A stretch of 64,000 nucleotides of DNA from Limnanthes douglasii subsp. nivea (GCA_036936605.1 JAUPFV010000003.1:151870997-151934996), one strand, 5' to 3'; positions 22,456 through 32,456 are shown, counted from the stretch's first letter. Notes: generated by a model from the letters alone, not told the origin. Numbers and translations are program-made.

Positions 22456-24798
22456 ATGAATCCGGATAATCCAGAGCTTCCACCAGCTTTGCTCGAAGTG
22501 GTGGAAGAGAACGATGAATATACTGTCCAAGAGCGTGACAGGTTGAGGGTTGAAATAGAAGCTCTGAGGGCTGAAAAGGCCAAGATGGGCGTAAAAGAGA
22601 AATCCAAGGCGTCAGTTGCTCATCGCTCTGATAACCCTCGAGAGCATGAGGCTTCAAAAACTCATGTGAGCACTCAAAAGACACATGCCAGTTCTAAAAA
22701 GTCTCACCGGTCCAAGCCCGTGGAGAGTTCTGATTCAAGTTCAGAATCTTCGGACAGCTCTTCGGACAGTGAGGGAAATGAAAAATCCTTGTCCTCTAGT
22801 AGTGATGAGGGGCGAACCAGGAAAAAACAGAAACAAGTTAAGAAATATTCCAGAAAAAGAGATCACCATGGAAGAATGAAAAGGCACATTGGAAAAGGGT
22901 CATCTCACAACCGGAGGCATGTAGACCGGATGCTGATGGATCCTTTTGCCTTCCATGATGAGCCAGGTATCTTTGCAACTCCTAACGAGGATACTGCGTT
23001 CAGTCGTGGGAGGAATTGGAGGCAATCACCATTGTCCTCTAAAATTCTGTCCGGGAACCTCCCCAAGAGGTTTGATAGCACCAAGATGGAGAAGTACGAT
23101 GGCAGTACTGATCCGGACAATCATCTGGAGCAATTCAAGAACTTCATGATGAACTTTGATGATGATGATAAACTACTCTGCAGGGCATTCTCCCAATCTT
23201 TTACGGGGAGTGCTCTGAAGTGGTACAACAGCCTTCCTCAGGGTTGTATCAGAGACTTTGATACTTTTTGGGTGGCCTTTCGAAGGCAATTTGTGGGGAG
23301 TAAGGAGCTAAAGGGTAATGGAGATACCATAATCCATTGTGCCCAAGAACCAAACGAATCATTAAAGGAGTACATAAGTCGCTTTGTAAACACAAAAAAC
23401 GGGCTGGCTGATTGCTTTGAACAAGTGGCAATAGCATCCCTGAGACAAGGTTTGAACCCGGGCAACCTGGCCGATTCAGTAACCAGGAAGAAGGCTATGA
23501 CCTGGGGAGGATTGCTAAATCAAGTTAGCAAGCAAATAAATGTTGATGAAACAAAGAAGACCAGGGTGCACAGACAGGTGAGATCCACCCCGGTGACACC
23601 AACTCCAAATCAAAACCAGTCCGGGAACAAAGCAAGAGAAACCGGACAGGGGCATGGAAGGGGAAAAGCTCAGTCTCAACCAGCTGCTCCTGCACAAAGT
23701 CAACAGTCTAGAAACAAAAGGGGGTCATGGGTCCAACCAGAGTGGTTTGCAGAACTCAAAGAAAGTGTAGCAACCATTTTCGATAAAACAAAAGATGAAG
23801 TACACTACCGGAGACCAGCAACCTTGCCGTCTCCCCGAGAACATCGAAACAATTCTTTTTGCCAGTACCACAATGATATTGGCCATACTACTGATGATTG
23901 CATAGCATTGAAACAAGAGGTCCAAAACCTGATCGAAAGAGGAAAATTGGGTGCATACGTCAAAAGGAGAGGAGGCAACAGGCCTGACAACACTCACCGG
24001 GATGGTCCGGTTAATGCTGCCCCGGAGGGGGCTATGGTGATCATTGAAAGGTTTGATGTGGAATCTGAATACTTGGATCCTGATCCAACAAGGAACAAAG
24101 TGGGTGCTATAGAGGAGCGTTCTAGATCGGTCTCCGGGCTCATTAAATTCTTTGAGTCCTTGACAATTTTCGGAGGGGACACTGTAACAGCTCCTACCAC
24201 TTCATCCAGAAAAAGGCATGTTCATAATTTGGCTTCCCAGCTAGAGGGGGGCATGACCTCTTATCAATCGTCAAGTTTATTCCCATTCATTGTCTTTGAT
24301 GGGGATGATTTGAGAGACATTGCTGGCCCTCATGAGGATGCTGTTGTTATAGGAGCATCTATAGGGGGCAATGAGATAAGGCGAATCCTGGTAGATACTG
24401 GGAGCTCTGCCAATATCCTTTTCCTGGACACTTACAAGAAAATGAAAAATCCAGCTGTGATTCAAAAGTCAGACAGGTCGATCGTAGGCTTCACGGGCAG
24501 CTCAGCCGATGTGATCGGTGAGTTTGAAGAAGAAGTGTTGTTGGGCAGGGGCCCATTCAAGAAAACAGTCAGAATATTCTTCATTGTGGTGGATTGTCCC
24601 ACTTGCTACAATGCTATTTTAGGGAGATCTTGGCTCTCTAGGATGCATGCAGTGGCTTCGACAGTCCATCAGTGTCTGAAATATGCTGTTCAAGGGCAGG
24701 TTGGGGTTGTCCGGAGCAGTCAAAAAGTTGCAAGAGAATGCTATGCCACTGCCTTGGCTCCGCGAACGCTGGGGGAAGCCCGTATAAATGACCAATAG
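22456..24798 (+). CDS. T2 Gag-protease
   Basis: 780 codons from an ATG 52 bases after the primer site. The N-terminal 180 residues are charged and Ser-rich. The capsid-type domain lies at residues about 190-330 (KMEKYDGSTDPDNHLEQF, FTGSALKWYNSLPQGCI, FRRQFVGSKE). A nucleic-acid binding motif CQYHNDIGHTTDDC lies near residue 475. The aspartic protease lies at about residues 610-750 with the active site LVDTGSSANIL near 645 and a YNAILGRSWL block near 720. It ends with a TAG at 24796-24798, after which pol continues in the same frame. Gag forms the particle and protease matures the polyprotein. No internal damage is seen. Confidence 0.93.
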   Translation: MNPDNPELPPALLEVVEENDEYTVQERDRLRVEIEALRAEKAKMGVKEKSKASVAHRSDNPREHEASKTHVSTQKTHASSKKSHRSKPVESSDSSSESSDSSSDSEGNEKSLSSSSDEGRTRKKQKQVKKYSRKRDHHGRMKRHIGKGSSHNRRHVDRMLMDPFAFHDEPGIFATPNEDTAFSRGRNWRQSPLSSKILSGNLPKRFDSTKMEKYDGSTDPDNHLEQFKNFMMNFDDDDKLLCRAFSQSFTGSALKWYNSLPQGCIRDFDTFWVAFRRQFVGSKELKGNGDTIIHCAQEPNESLKEYISRFVNTKNGLADCFEQVAIASLRQGLNPGNLADSVTRKKAMTWGGLLNQVSKQINVDETKKTRVHRQVRSTPVTPTPNQNQSGNKARETGQGHGRGKAQSQPAAPAQSQQSRNKRGSWVQPEWFAELKESVATIFDKTKDEVHYRRPATLPSPREHRNNSFCQYHNDIGHTTDDCIALKQEVQNLIERGKLGAYVKRRGGNRPDNTHRDGPVNAAPEGAMVIIERFDVESEYLDPDPTRNKVGAIEERSRSVSGLIKFFESLTIFGGDTVTAPTTSSRKRHVHNLASQLEGGMTSYQSSSLFPFIVFDGDDLRDIAGPHEDAVVIGASIGGNEIRRILVDTGSSANILFLDTYKKMKNPAVIQKSDRSIVGFTGSSADVIGEFEEEVLLGRGPFKKTVRIFFIVVDCPTCYNAILGRSWLSRMHAVASTVHQCLKYAVQGQVGVVRSSQKVARECYATALAPRTLGEARINDQ

Positions 24799-24804
24799 CA
24801 GTTT
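24793..24804 (+). promoter_or_regulatory. Candidate stop-codon readthrough site between gag-pro and pol
   Basis: The only stop between gag-pro and pol is a TAG in the context CAA-TAG-CAG-TTT. This resembles the tobamovirus-type leaky context (CAA-UAG-CAR-YYA), matching except for the last base. Both sides are open in the same frame. Suppression would give a small fraction of Gag-Pol, as needed. It could instead be a recent nonsense mutation. Confidence 0.55.
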
Positions 24805-27800
24805 GAGGGCCTTTCTGGGGGTGAGGGTGAAATTGATGACCCCAGAGAGACCCCCGGAGTGTTGATCCCAGTTGAGGAGGTTGAAACACACTGCTTGGAA
24901 GAGGGAAATAATGTCAAGATAGGGTCCAGAATGCCACCAATGTTGAAAGAAGAGATGTTGAAATTCTTAAAAGACCATCAGCATGTTTTTGCTTGGTGCA
25001 ACGCTGATGTTACTGGAGTTCCATCAGAGGTAATTTCCCATCACCTATCTGTCCGGAGAGACGTGGCACCAGTGGTGCAAAAGAGGAGAGCTTTCTCAAA
25101 AGAAAAAGCTAATGTCATTGTACAAGAGGTTGACAGACTCACAAAGATGGGGCACATTAAAGAATCTCAGTACCCTTTGTGGACTGCCAATCCTGTCTTA
25201 GTAAAAAAGAAAAATGGTAAATGGCGAATGTGCATTGACTTCACAGACCTCAATCGAGCTTTCCCAAAAGAATTGTATCCGGTTCCCCGGATAGATCAGT
25301 TAGTAGACTCTACTTCTGGGAACAAGCTACTCTCCTTTATGGATGCTTTCTCCGGGTACAATCAGATCCAGGTGGATCCAAGAGATCAAGAGCATACCAC
25401 TTTTATTACTGATAGAGGTCTGCACTGCTATAAGGTGATGCCCTTTGGCTTGAAAAATGCTGGGGCTACTTATCAAAGGTTAGTCAATAAGGCGTTTGCT
25501 GATCAAATTGGAAGAAATATGGAGGTTTACATTGACGATATGATGGTAAAAAGTGTGGATGAGCAGCTGCACTTGTCCGACCTCCAAGAGACCTTTGCCA
25601 ACCTGGCCAAGGTGAATTTAAAGTTAAATCCTGAAAAATGTGTGTTCGGAGTGCAGTCCGGGAAGTTCTTAGGGTATATCATAAGTGAGCATGGAATACA
25701 GCCCGACCCGGACCAAATCAATGCTTTGTTCCAAATGGAGCCTCCTCGAAACATTAAAGAAGTACAGCGGTTAACGGGGAGGCTAGCAGCTTTGAATAGA
25801 TTCATCTCCAGGTCTTCGAACAGATGTGCTCCTTTCTTTCAAACCTTGAAGGGTGCAAAGGGGTTTGAGTGGACACCACAATGTGATGAGGCATTCAATG
25901 AAATCAAGAAGCATCTGTCCTCTCCCAAGACTTTGTTCAAACCAATTAATGGGGAGACTCTCTTTGTATATCTGGCTGTTTCAAGTTGTGCCATCAGTGC
26001 TGTGTTAGTAAGGGAGGTTGATGGATATCCTCACCCAGTGTACTACATCAGCAAAAGCTTGATTGATGCTGAGAAGCGTTACTTGAAACTTGAAAAACTA
26101 GCATTGGCCTTGGTGATAGCTGCAAGAAAGACGAGGCCTTATTTTCAGGCTCATCCTATCGTTGTCCGGACATCTTACCCTTTAAAGAATGTCCTTCAAA
26201 AAGCAGATATTTCAAGCAGAATGACAAAATGGTCAGTAGAGTTGGGGGACTTCGACATAGACTTTGCTCCTCGAACAGCAGTAAAAGCTCAAGCTGTAGC
26301 TGACTTTCTGGTCGAATTCCATTCTGATATGGACTCAAAACAACCTGCTGATTCAAAAGACAAAAAAGTATGGATTGTCCGAACAGACGGAGGATCCAGT
26401 GCCATAGGATCTGGGGCAGGAATATGTCTCACTTCCCCATATGGGGACAACATGTTCCAAGCTATTTGTTTTGCTTTCAGGGCATCCAATAATGAGTCCG
26501 AATACGAAGCAGCTATAGCTGGGTTGAAATTGGCTTACATCTGTGGAGCAAAAAGGGTCAAGCTGTTAAGTGACTCCCAATTGCTTGTCCACCATGCCTT
26601 GGGCCTATCAGAAGCTAGGAAGGAACAATTGGTCAAGTATTTACTTCTCTTGAAAAGTGAGGCATTGAAATTTAAAGCTGTTGTCTATGAGCACATTCCC
26701 CGGGCAGAGAATGAGCTAGCAGACTCATTGGCAACAATAGCATACACGGAGTCCTATCCATGGATCCATGTGCTCGAAAGCCCTTCTATTCAACTTGATG
26801 AAGGAGGAAAAGAAGAAGTCTTTGAAATACAAGTAAACCGGCCTCAAGACTGGAGGTCTCCTCTTATACAATACTTGTCCGATGGCATCGTGCCTTTGAA
26901 TAAATCACAAGCCAGAACATTGAAACACAAGGCTCGTGGTTTCATTATGATTAGAGAAGTCTTGTACAAAAAGTCTTATAGCAAACCTCTCCTGCGCTGT
27001 TTAGGGGATCATGAGTCACAAATGGTTCTCTCCGAATTGCATGATGGTGAGGGATCAGCCCATTGTGGGTTTAGAGCTTTAACAAGAAGAGTGCTTCTCT
27101 CCGGATATTATTGGCCATCAATAATGAAAGATGCTAAGGAACTGGTAAGAAGGTGTGACCCATGCCAGAGGTACAGCAATGAAATTCATGTACCAGCCAT
27201 TCCTTTGGAATCAATTTCTGAGCCCATCCCTTTTGCTCGATGGGGATTGGACTTAGTTGGGCCTCTCCCTATGGCGTCCGGAGGGCGTAAAACCATAATT
27301 GTAGCCATTGACTACTTTTCGAAATGGATAGAAGCAGCCCCCTTGGCAGGGACAACATCAAAGGCTGTTATAAAATTCATTCTATCCAACATATGTTGCA
27401 GATTTGGTGTCCCCCAGAGAATAACAACAGACAATGGGCCACAGTTTGACAACAGAGAAATGGAGAGCTTCTGTGCCTCGAGGGGTATTCAGCACTGCTT
27501 TTCTTCACCTTTCCACCCTCAGGCCAATGGGCAAGTTGAAGTGGCTAATAGAACAATACTGTCCGGTTTAAAGAAAAATTTGGAAGGGGCTGCTGGGAAG
27601 TGGCCTAGTTATTTACAAGAAGTCTTGTGGGCCTACCGGACAACGCCTGGGGCTGCAACACAAGAATCACCTTTTGCCTTGGTCTATGGGATGGATGCAG
27701 TAGCACCCGTAGAGAAGACACTCCCCTCATTTCGAATCCACAACTTCTCCGGACAAGCTAATGAAATGGCAGTTAGAAATCAACTTGATTTAATTGAAGA

Positions 27801-28086
27801 AAGACGAGTAAAAGCTCATCTTAGAATGGCACACTATCAGGGCTTGATGAGAAGCAGGTTTGCTTCTAAAGTTAAAAGAAGGGATTTTCAACCAGGAGAT
27901 AAGGTGTTGAGGAAGGTTTTCTTGCATACCAAGGAAAAGCTCTTCGGCAAGCTGGCCCCAACTTGGGAGGGTCCCTATACTGTGGTTGAAAGAATCAAGC
28001 CTGGGACATACTGGTTAGAAGACAAAGATGGCAGGGTTTTAACTCACCCTTGGAATATTGAACACCTTCGAATGTACTTGGAATGA
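24799..28086 (+). CDS. T2 Pol: RT, two RNase H domains, integrase
   Basis: About 1095 codons open in the gag frame after the TAG; there is no ATG near the start, consistent with readthrough. Residue numbers count from 24859. RT: FMDAFSGYNQIQVDP about 160, MPFGLKNAGATYQRL about 195, active site YIDDMMVKS about 223. Classical RNase H, about 370-480, has lost typical acidic residues (TLFVYLAVSSCAISAVL). A second, archaeal-type RNase H starts near 505 (VRTDGGSS, NNESEYEAAIAGL, LLSDSQLLVHH). Integrase HHCC at about 735-775 (CDPCQRY), DDE core with GLDLVGPLP, TTDNGPQFDN (about 857) and PFHPQANGQVEVANR. It ends PWNIEHLRMYLE. It looks enzymatically complete. Confidence 0.93.
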   Translation, partial: QFEGLSGGEGEIDDPRETPGVLIPVEEVETHCLEEGNNVKIGSRMPPMLKEEMLKFLKDHQHVFAWCNADVTGVPSEVISHHLSVRRDVAPVVQKRRAFSKEKANVIVQEVDRLTKMGHIKESQYPLWTANPVLVKKKNGKWRMCIDFTDLNRAFPKELYPVPRIDQLVDSTSGNKLLSFMDAFSGYNQIQVDPRDQEHTTFITDRGLHCYKVMPFGLKNAGATYQRLVNKAFADQIGRNMEVYIDDMMVKSVDEQLHLSDLQETFANLAKVNLKLNPEKCVFGVQSGKFLGYIISEHGIQPDPDQINALFQMEPPRNIKEVQRLTGRLAALNRFISRSSNRCAPFFQTLKGAKGFEWTPQCDEAFNEIKKHLSSPKTLFKPINGETLFVYLAVSSCAISAVLVREVDGYPHPVYYISKSLIDAEKRYLKLEKLALALVIAARKTRPYFQAHPIVVRTSYPLKNVLQKADISSRMTKWSVELGDFDIDFAPRTAVKAQAVADFLVEFHSDMDSKQPADSKDKKVWIVRTDGGSSAIGSGAGICLTSPYGDNMFQAICFAFRASNNESEYEAAIAGLKLAYICGAKRVKLLSDSQLLVHHALGLSEARKEQLVKYLLLLKSEALKFKAVVYEHIPRAENELADSLATIAYTESYPWIHVLESPSIQLDEGGKEEVFEIQVNRPQDWRSPLIQYLSDGIVPLNKSQARTLKHKARGFIMIREVLYKKSYSKPLLRCLGDHESQMVLSELHDGEGSAHCGFRALTRRVLLSGYYWPSIMKDAKELVRRCDPCQRYSNEIHVPAIPLESISEPIPFARWGLDLVGPLPMASGGRKTIIVAIDYFSKWIEAAPLAGTTSKAVIKFILSNICCRFGVPQRITTDNGPQFDNREMESFCASRGIQHCFSSPFHPQANGQVEVANRTILSGLKKNLEGAAGKWPSYLQEVLWAYRTTPGAATQESPFALVYGMDAVAPVEKTLPSFRIHNFSGQANEMAVRNQLDLIEERRVKAHLRMAHYQGLMRSRFASKVKRRDFQPGDKVLRKVFLHTKEKLFGKLAPTWEGPYTVVERIKPGTYWLEDKDGRVLTHPWNIEHLRMYLE

Positions 28087-28529
28087 ACTTGTGTAAATAT
28101 TTACTTGTTTAAATATCCATGTAAATATTTGGGGGCATACCACTTCCTCTCTTCGGTGCCACGGAGAGCTTTCAATAAAACTTGGAGCCTTCTTAAATAA
28201 TTTTCTAAGTTTTTGCAAAATTCGGTTGATTATCATACTATCCGAACAGAAAGGTCTAAGGGCTACTTAAATTCTAGCCAGAGAAACTAAACACTCTCAC
28301 AACACAATAACTCAAAACTACTTAAACTCCAGCTATTTAAACAGACTATGAAAGAAGAGAATGATTCATTCAACAACTTAAAATTGCCTTGGCCTTCCAA
28401 GGACTTTTTAAACAAGTTTGGGTGCAGTACAAAAATATGTCCGAATAATTCGGACACCATCACAAAAAAGGTGCCTTGGCCTTCCAAGGACTTTGGTTCA
28501 AGCAAAGGATAAACAAAACAAATTATAAA
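28087..28529. other. Spacer between convergent pol and antisense gene
   Basis: Noncoding 443 bp where sense and antisense transcription units end facing each other. Two near-identical blocks, TGCCTTGGCCTTCCAAGGAC at about 28385 and 28472, each contain a CCTTGG/CCAAGG inverted pair that could fold as a short hairpin. The spacing suggests a shared 3' end region; that function is inference. Confidence 0.6.
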
Positions 28530-31489
28530 TTAGGGTGGAGCCTTTGAAGATGGCTCACCCTCATCTGTTCTCTTGCTCTTGATGTCGCTTTTTTCCTCAA
28601 TGATCTTCTTACCTTTGGGGTCAACCTCTTCCTCACCCGGACTCTCTCCGGTTTCCTCTTCGTCACCAGACGAGGATATATCAGTATACCCTTCATCAAC
28701 CATGGTCCAGTATGGGAGATCATCGTCATCCACATAGCGCCATAAGTCCCCTAGTCTCCTCTTCGGGAACTTCTCGTGAAACAGGAGGACCATATCGGAC
28801 TTCACTTTTTCAATCATTAATTCTTCACTCCGTATCATCTCCCTGGCATAAGCGTTGATTTTGGCCTTGATCATGGCCTCTTGATCCTTCACCAAAGCAG
28901 CTTTCTCCTGAACAGCCTGAGTCACTGCATTCTCTAAAGCAAGTTTGTCAGTGGTCACGTTGGTGACAATCTTCTCCTTTGCTGCAGTTTCTCCTCTTGA
29001 GGCTGTCAAGTCCTTCTCCAATCCGGACAGCTTAGCCCGGAGATCTTTTACGGTCTCTTCTAAAGAAGCAACTTTTATGTTGCTTTCATTTTGACTCTTC
29101 TTTAGCTGTTCGTTCGACTCCTTAAGCAGGTCAACCTTAGTAGTAGCAGTCCTGAGGTCATCGGACAGCTTCTCCTTCTCAGACTTGAGGTCTCTAATGG
29201 TTTCTGCCTGACTCCGGACTTGCCTTTCCAGGGTGAGTACTGGTTGTACGTTGCTAAGGAGGGAATGGGCTATAACATCCCTCTCACTGGAAACCAAGAA
29301 AGTCCTACCATTGAAGTTTACTGTGTTGGAGCTACTTGGGGGAACATATGGCCCTGCGAACTCATCTCTAGACAGGCCAAGGAAGTAGTCACCTAGAGGA
29401 CCCATACCGGTGACGTCCACTTCATCCATGTTAATCTCTCCCCTTTCAATCTCATCGGTATGGAATTCCCTTGGAATCCCTTCATTAAGATTCCCTAGGA
29501 TCTCTTCAGCCAATGTCGGATCAGCTGGGAAGGTGGGCTCCGGATCCCGGAGAGTGAGCTCTTCACTTTGAGAAGTCTTTTTCTTTTTTACTTCCCTGTC
29601 AGCACTGTCACTCGCTTGTTTGCGAGTCCGTTTAGAAGCCCTTGTAGGTTTTGGGGAGTTCACCCCTTGCTTCTCGCTCTCCTGTTCTACCACTTGTAGA
29701 AGGTTTGCATCGACTTGAGCTTGAGCTGGCACCTCTGAACCTGTGGGAGCCTCTTTCTCCGTATCCTCTACCGCTTTCCTGCCTTTCTTCTTCTTGCCCT
29801 TCATTTTACTTGGGGCTTTGGCCCGGGCAGGAAGGAAGAGGGTCCCATCCAATTCATGAGACCTTCTCAGCACTACATCTTCATCAGGTGGGGTGGAGAA
29901 CTCCTCCCAGGTTAGATCCCTTCGACCTGTGGTGTTCCACAGAATGGATCTCGCTAAATTCCCAGGGGTAAAAGCTTTGTGAAACCGGTTCTCCCAGTTC
30001 TCTGCGGCCCATGTATTTATCTTGCCACAGGTGACCTGTCCGGCTTTTAGGTAGTCTCCGAACTCCTTTGGCAGCTCTGATAAAACAAGAAAGTAACTGA
30101 TTAGCATAAACTAAATGAAAAGAGAAATTCGAACAGAAACTTAAAGTAAAACTTACGATCACTCCTCCATCTACTTCGAAGAAGGCTAGGATTCTCCCCG
30201 GCCTTGATTTTCTTGCCATTCTCCTATGAGCCACTTAGAAACAAGAACTGGCTCCTCCACTTGCTCCCCGACTCCAGGAGATCATCCACAGCTTTAAGAT
30301 CGTTCCCCATGTTAAAGTGATAGAAAGGGAACTGATGATGTTTGCACAAACTAGCTACAGCAGCGAACTCTTCCATTGGAAGAGGGATTCCGGACAACCT
30401 AGACACCATAATGCATGACATCAAGGTGTACCATCCGTTAGGGCTTAGCTGTGATGGACATAGCTTGACTAGGTGGAAATAGCGCACTATCTCTGGGTCC
30501 AGTGGGAACCTAAGTCCCCAGTTGAATAGCTCCGTAAAGAAGACTATCTCGTTCCTTTTGCAATCCATCGGGGTCTCCGGATCGATGGGAATTCGGATTT
30601 TTACATTTTCAGGGATCCCCCACTTAGTGCGAAATCGTCCCAGATCTTTAGTCTCGATAAACGCATACTTGGTCTTTAACAGAGATAAAAGATATTTGAA
30701 CTCTACCTTGTGAAAGCAGGGCCCTACTCTCCCTTCGAGGCTCTCCGGCAGGTCCGGACGCCTCAGATACAAGTCCTCTTTGCCCTTCTTGGCAACAACT
30801 ATAGCAGTTTCAGCTTTTCCGGAAGACTCGGACTCAAACCTAACCTCCTCAGTGGAGTCTTCCATCCTCTCCTCCATTATTGTTGGGGGAGCTTCAGCAG
30901 AAACAGCCCGAGGAGGGATGAAGCTTGGCGCAGCTGATCCTCCGGACTGTTGGCTCTTTGTATGAGTTTGAGTTCTTATCTCAGTTTGAGTTTCTGAGGT
31001 TGAAGTTTCTTTAGGGGGTAGTGGGCTGCTAGCCCCCGGACCGACTGGCCTTTCCCGGAGAGTCCTAACAGTTACCCCGGACCCTGAATCACTGGTATTT
31101 TTTGAAGAAAGTCCTCGAACCAATCTGCTTGGTCTTTTCATGATTAATTTATCTGGAGAATGGTCGGAGTCGGACCCCATAGCAATGAAAGTAGATTTCT
31201 TCCTGACACTTGTAACAGTGACCCCCGGTTCAACAATAGGGATTGACTCTTGGACTGATGAGCCAGATACTATGGGAGAGAGTGTTGATTGAAAGAGTTT
31301 TCTAGGTTTTGTACCTTTAGAAGAAGATGAACCTCTATCAGATTCTTCGATTGAAGGGGCTGGTTTCTCGACAGGCGATGCTGGAAGCCCTGCTGCAAGT
31401 CTTTTCTCTTTTTCAACCCTTTGAGCTTTCTCCAATTCTGAGAGGTTAAGCCAGCCACCCTTGATCAGAGTTGTTCTTGCTGTGAACAT
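28530..31489 (-). CDS. T2 opposite-strand accessory gene, two exons
   Basis: Exon 1 runs from the ATG at 31489 to 30157, exon 2 from 30076 to the stop at 28530; joined they keep frame and give 960 codons. Residues 1-250 are a disordered Ser/Pro/Lys linker after MFTARTTLIKGGWLNLSELE. Residues about 255-420 form the Transposase_28-like (putative gypsy-type transposon) domain: FHKVEFKYLL, TKWGIPENVKIRI, NWGLRFPLDPEIVRYFHLV, QFPFYHFNMG. Exon 2 starts with LPKEFGDYL...TWAAENWENRF, has a basic KGKKKKGRK nuclear-signal-like patch, a coiled coil of about 190 residues (ERQVRSQAETIRDLKSEKEK onwards) and an acidic tail. One TAG at codon 422 (30224-30226) interrupts exon 1; frame continues after it. Function unknown; structural or regulatory roles are possible. 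Confidence 0.78.
30077..30156 (-). other. Predicted intron of the T2 antisense gene
   Basis: Read on the minus strand it starts GTAAGTTTTAC and ends TTTTATCAG, with a T-rich 3' half: a textbook plant GT-AG intron of 80 bp. Splicing places the first base of a codon (30157) next to 30076 and restores exactly the frame of the 3' ORF. Confidence 0.75.
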
Positions 31490-31764
31490 AAACGACTAAG
31501 GAAATCTTGAAGTTTTAGAGAGATGAAGCTTTGGGTAAAATGGCAGAGTGAAAGTGATAATGAGGGTGTGAAAAATGAATAGAATTTATAGTAAATGTAA
31601 AAAAGGGGGGTTGATTCCTAGGAGAATCCGAAAAGTTGGGCAATGATTAAAAGATGGCGCTGATGTCATTAATAGTATTTAAAGAGGTAACTTGTTCGAG
31701 AAAGCGGTGCAACTTTCAAGGTGAAAAAACGGCTGAAGTGACCAACCAGAGAGTGACACGTGTC
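31490..31764 (-). promoter_or_regulatory. Putative promoter of the T2 antisense gene
   Basis: Minus-strand TATAAATT (31583-31590), TGACATCA (31661-31668) and palindrome GACACGTGTC (31755-31764) precede the ATG at 31489. Distances 172 and 266 bp equal those in T1; TATA offset 94 against 96. The last two are bZIP/bHLH-type sites, linked in plants to stress or ABA response. The 3' LTR lies just behind this region. Confidence 0.55.
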
Positions 31765-31903
31765 CCACTAACTCTGACAAGAACCGTTTAGAATTCGTAA
31801 CGATTGGACTGTCCGGGCATGTCCTCAACTCTCTTCGAATTGGAAGACCACTTCCAAAGTCGGACTGTTTTCAGTTCTTTAACAAGGACACTTGTTCAAA
31901 TAC

Positions 31904-31919
31904 CTAAAAAAGGGGCTCC
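31904..31919 (+). other. T2 polypurine tract
   Basis: An A/G-rich run (AAAAAAGGGGC) immediately before the 3' LTR, primer for plus-strand DNA synthesis. The same run precedes the T1 LTR. Confidence 0.8.
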
Positions 31920-32456
31920 TGATGAGTCCGAATTCGTGCTCCCCGGAAGGGTAGTCCAAAGTAAATCTCCCCGTAAATTCGGACAGGCTCCAAGTATTTA
32001 ATTCGAACAGGACTTTTTGACCGGACAGATGATTTCGAACACTGTAAACTTAAGGCAGTTCGAACTATGACTAAAGTACTAAAAAACCTAAACACTATCT
32101 GACTAAGCTACGTGCACATCTGCTTAAAACTTATGGGTCTTTAAACATGACCCGGGTCCATTAAACTTGACCCGAAAGCCTATAAGGGCCCAAATTTCAC
32201 ACTATAAATGCCCAACCACCAGCATTAACTATGGGTAAGAAAAATTTACTGCTGCCAAGCTGCACAATTCTCTCTCCACCTTGAAACACCCTTAAACACT
32301 GTGAAACACCCTTAAACACTGTGAAACACCCTTAAACACTGTGAAACACCCTTAAACACTGTGAAACACCCTTAAACACCCTGAAACACCCTCACACCGC
32401 CTTAAGACTCCATTTGAAATTACCAGCCTACCCTCAGGCTACTTTTATCCTCATCA
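31920..32456 (+). repeat. T2 3' LTR
   Basis: 537 bp with the same termini as the 5' LTR. It is longer by two units of the 20-bp array (32285-32385) and lacks a 3-bp AAG; 500 - 3 + 40 = 537 accounts for the whole length difference. Few substitutions, so insertion was fairly recent. Confidence 0.95.

Larger units (their letters stand above)
21883..32456 (+). mobile_element. Tat-lineage Ty3/gypsy element T2, nearly intact
   Basis: A complete 10574-bp LTR retrotransposon: LTRs of 500 and 537 bp, TG...CA ends, the direct repeat AATAC on both sides (21878-21882 and 32457-32461), a tRNA-Arg-like primer site, and a purine tract before the 3' LTR. The sense strand encodes gag-protease and RT-RNase H-second RNase H-integrase in one frame split by a single TAG. 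The 3' third carries a convergent spliced gene. Two RNase H domains and an extra ORF 3' of pol are hallmarks of the Tat lineage. It inserted into C3a and is the youngest layer of the nest. Confidence 0.95.

Noticed and set aside
24859..24861. Independent start codon for T2 pol
   Set aside because: The codon here is GTG inside a frame that is open straight from the gag-pro TAG; no ATG exists nearby, so an independent start is unlikely.
30107..30234. Antisense ORF 30107-28530 as a separate gene with its own ATG
   Set aside because: That ATG lies inside the predicted intron; exact frame joining to exon 1 by a GT-AG intron explains the arrangement better.
21883..32456. Endogenous pararetrovirus (caulimovirid)
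   Set aside because: LTRs, an AATAC target duplication, a tRNA-Arg-type primer site, an integrase and two RNase H domains identify a Tat retrotransposon; no movement protein or coat domain is seen.
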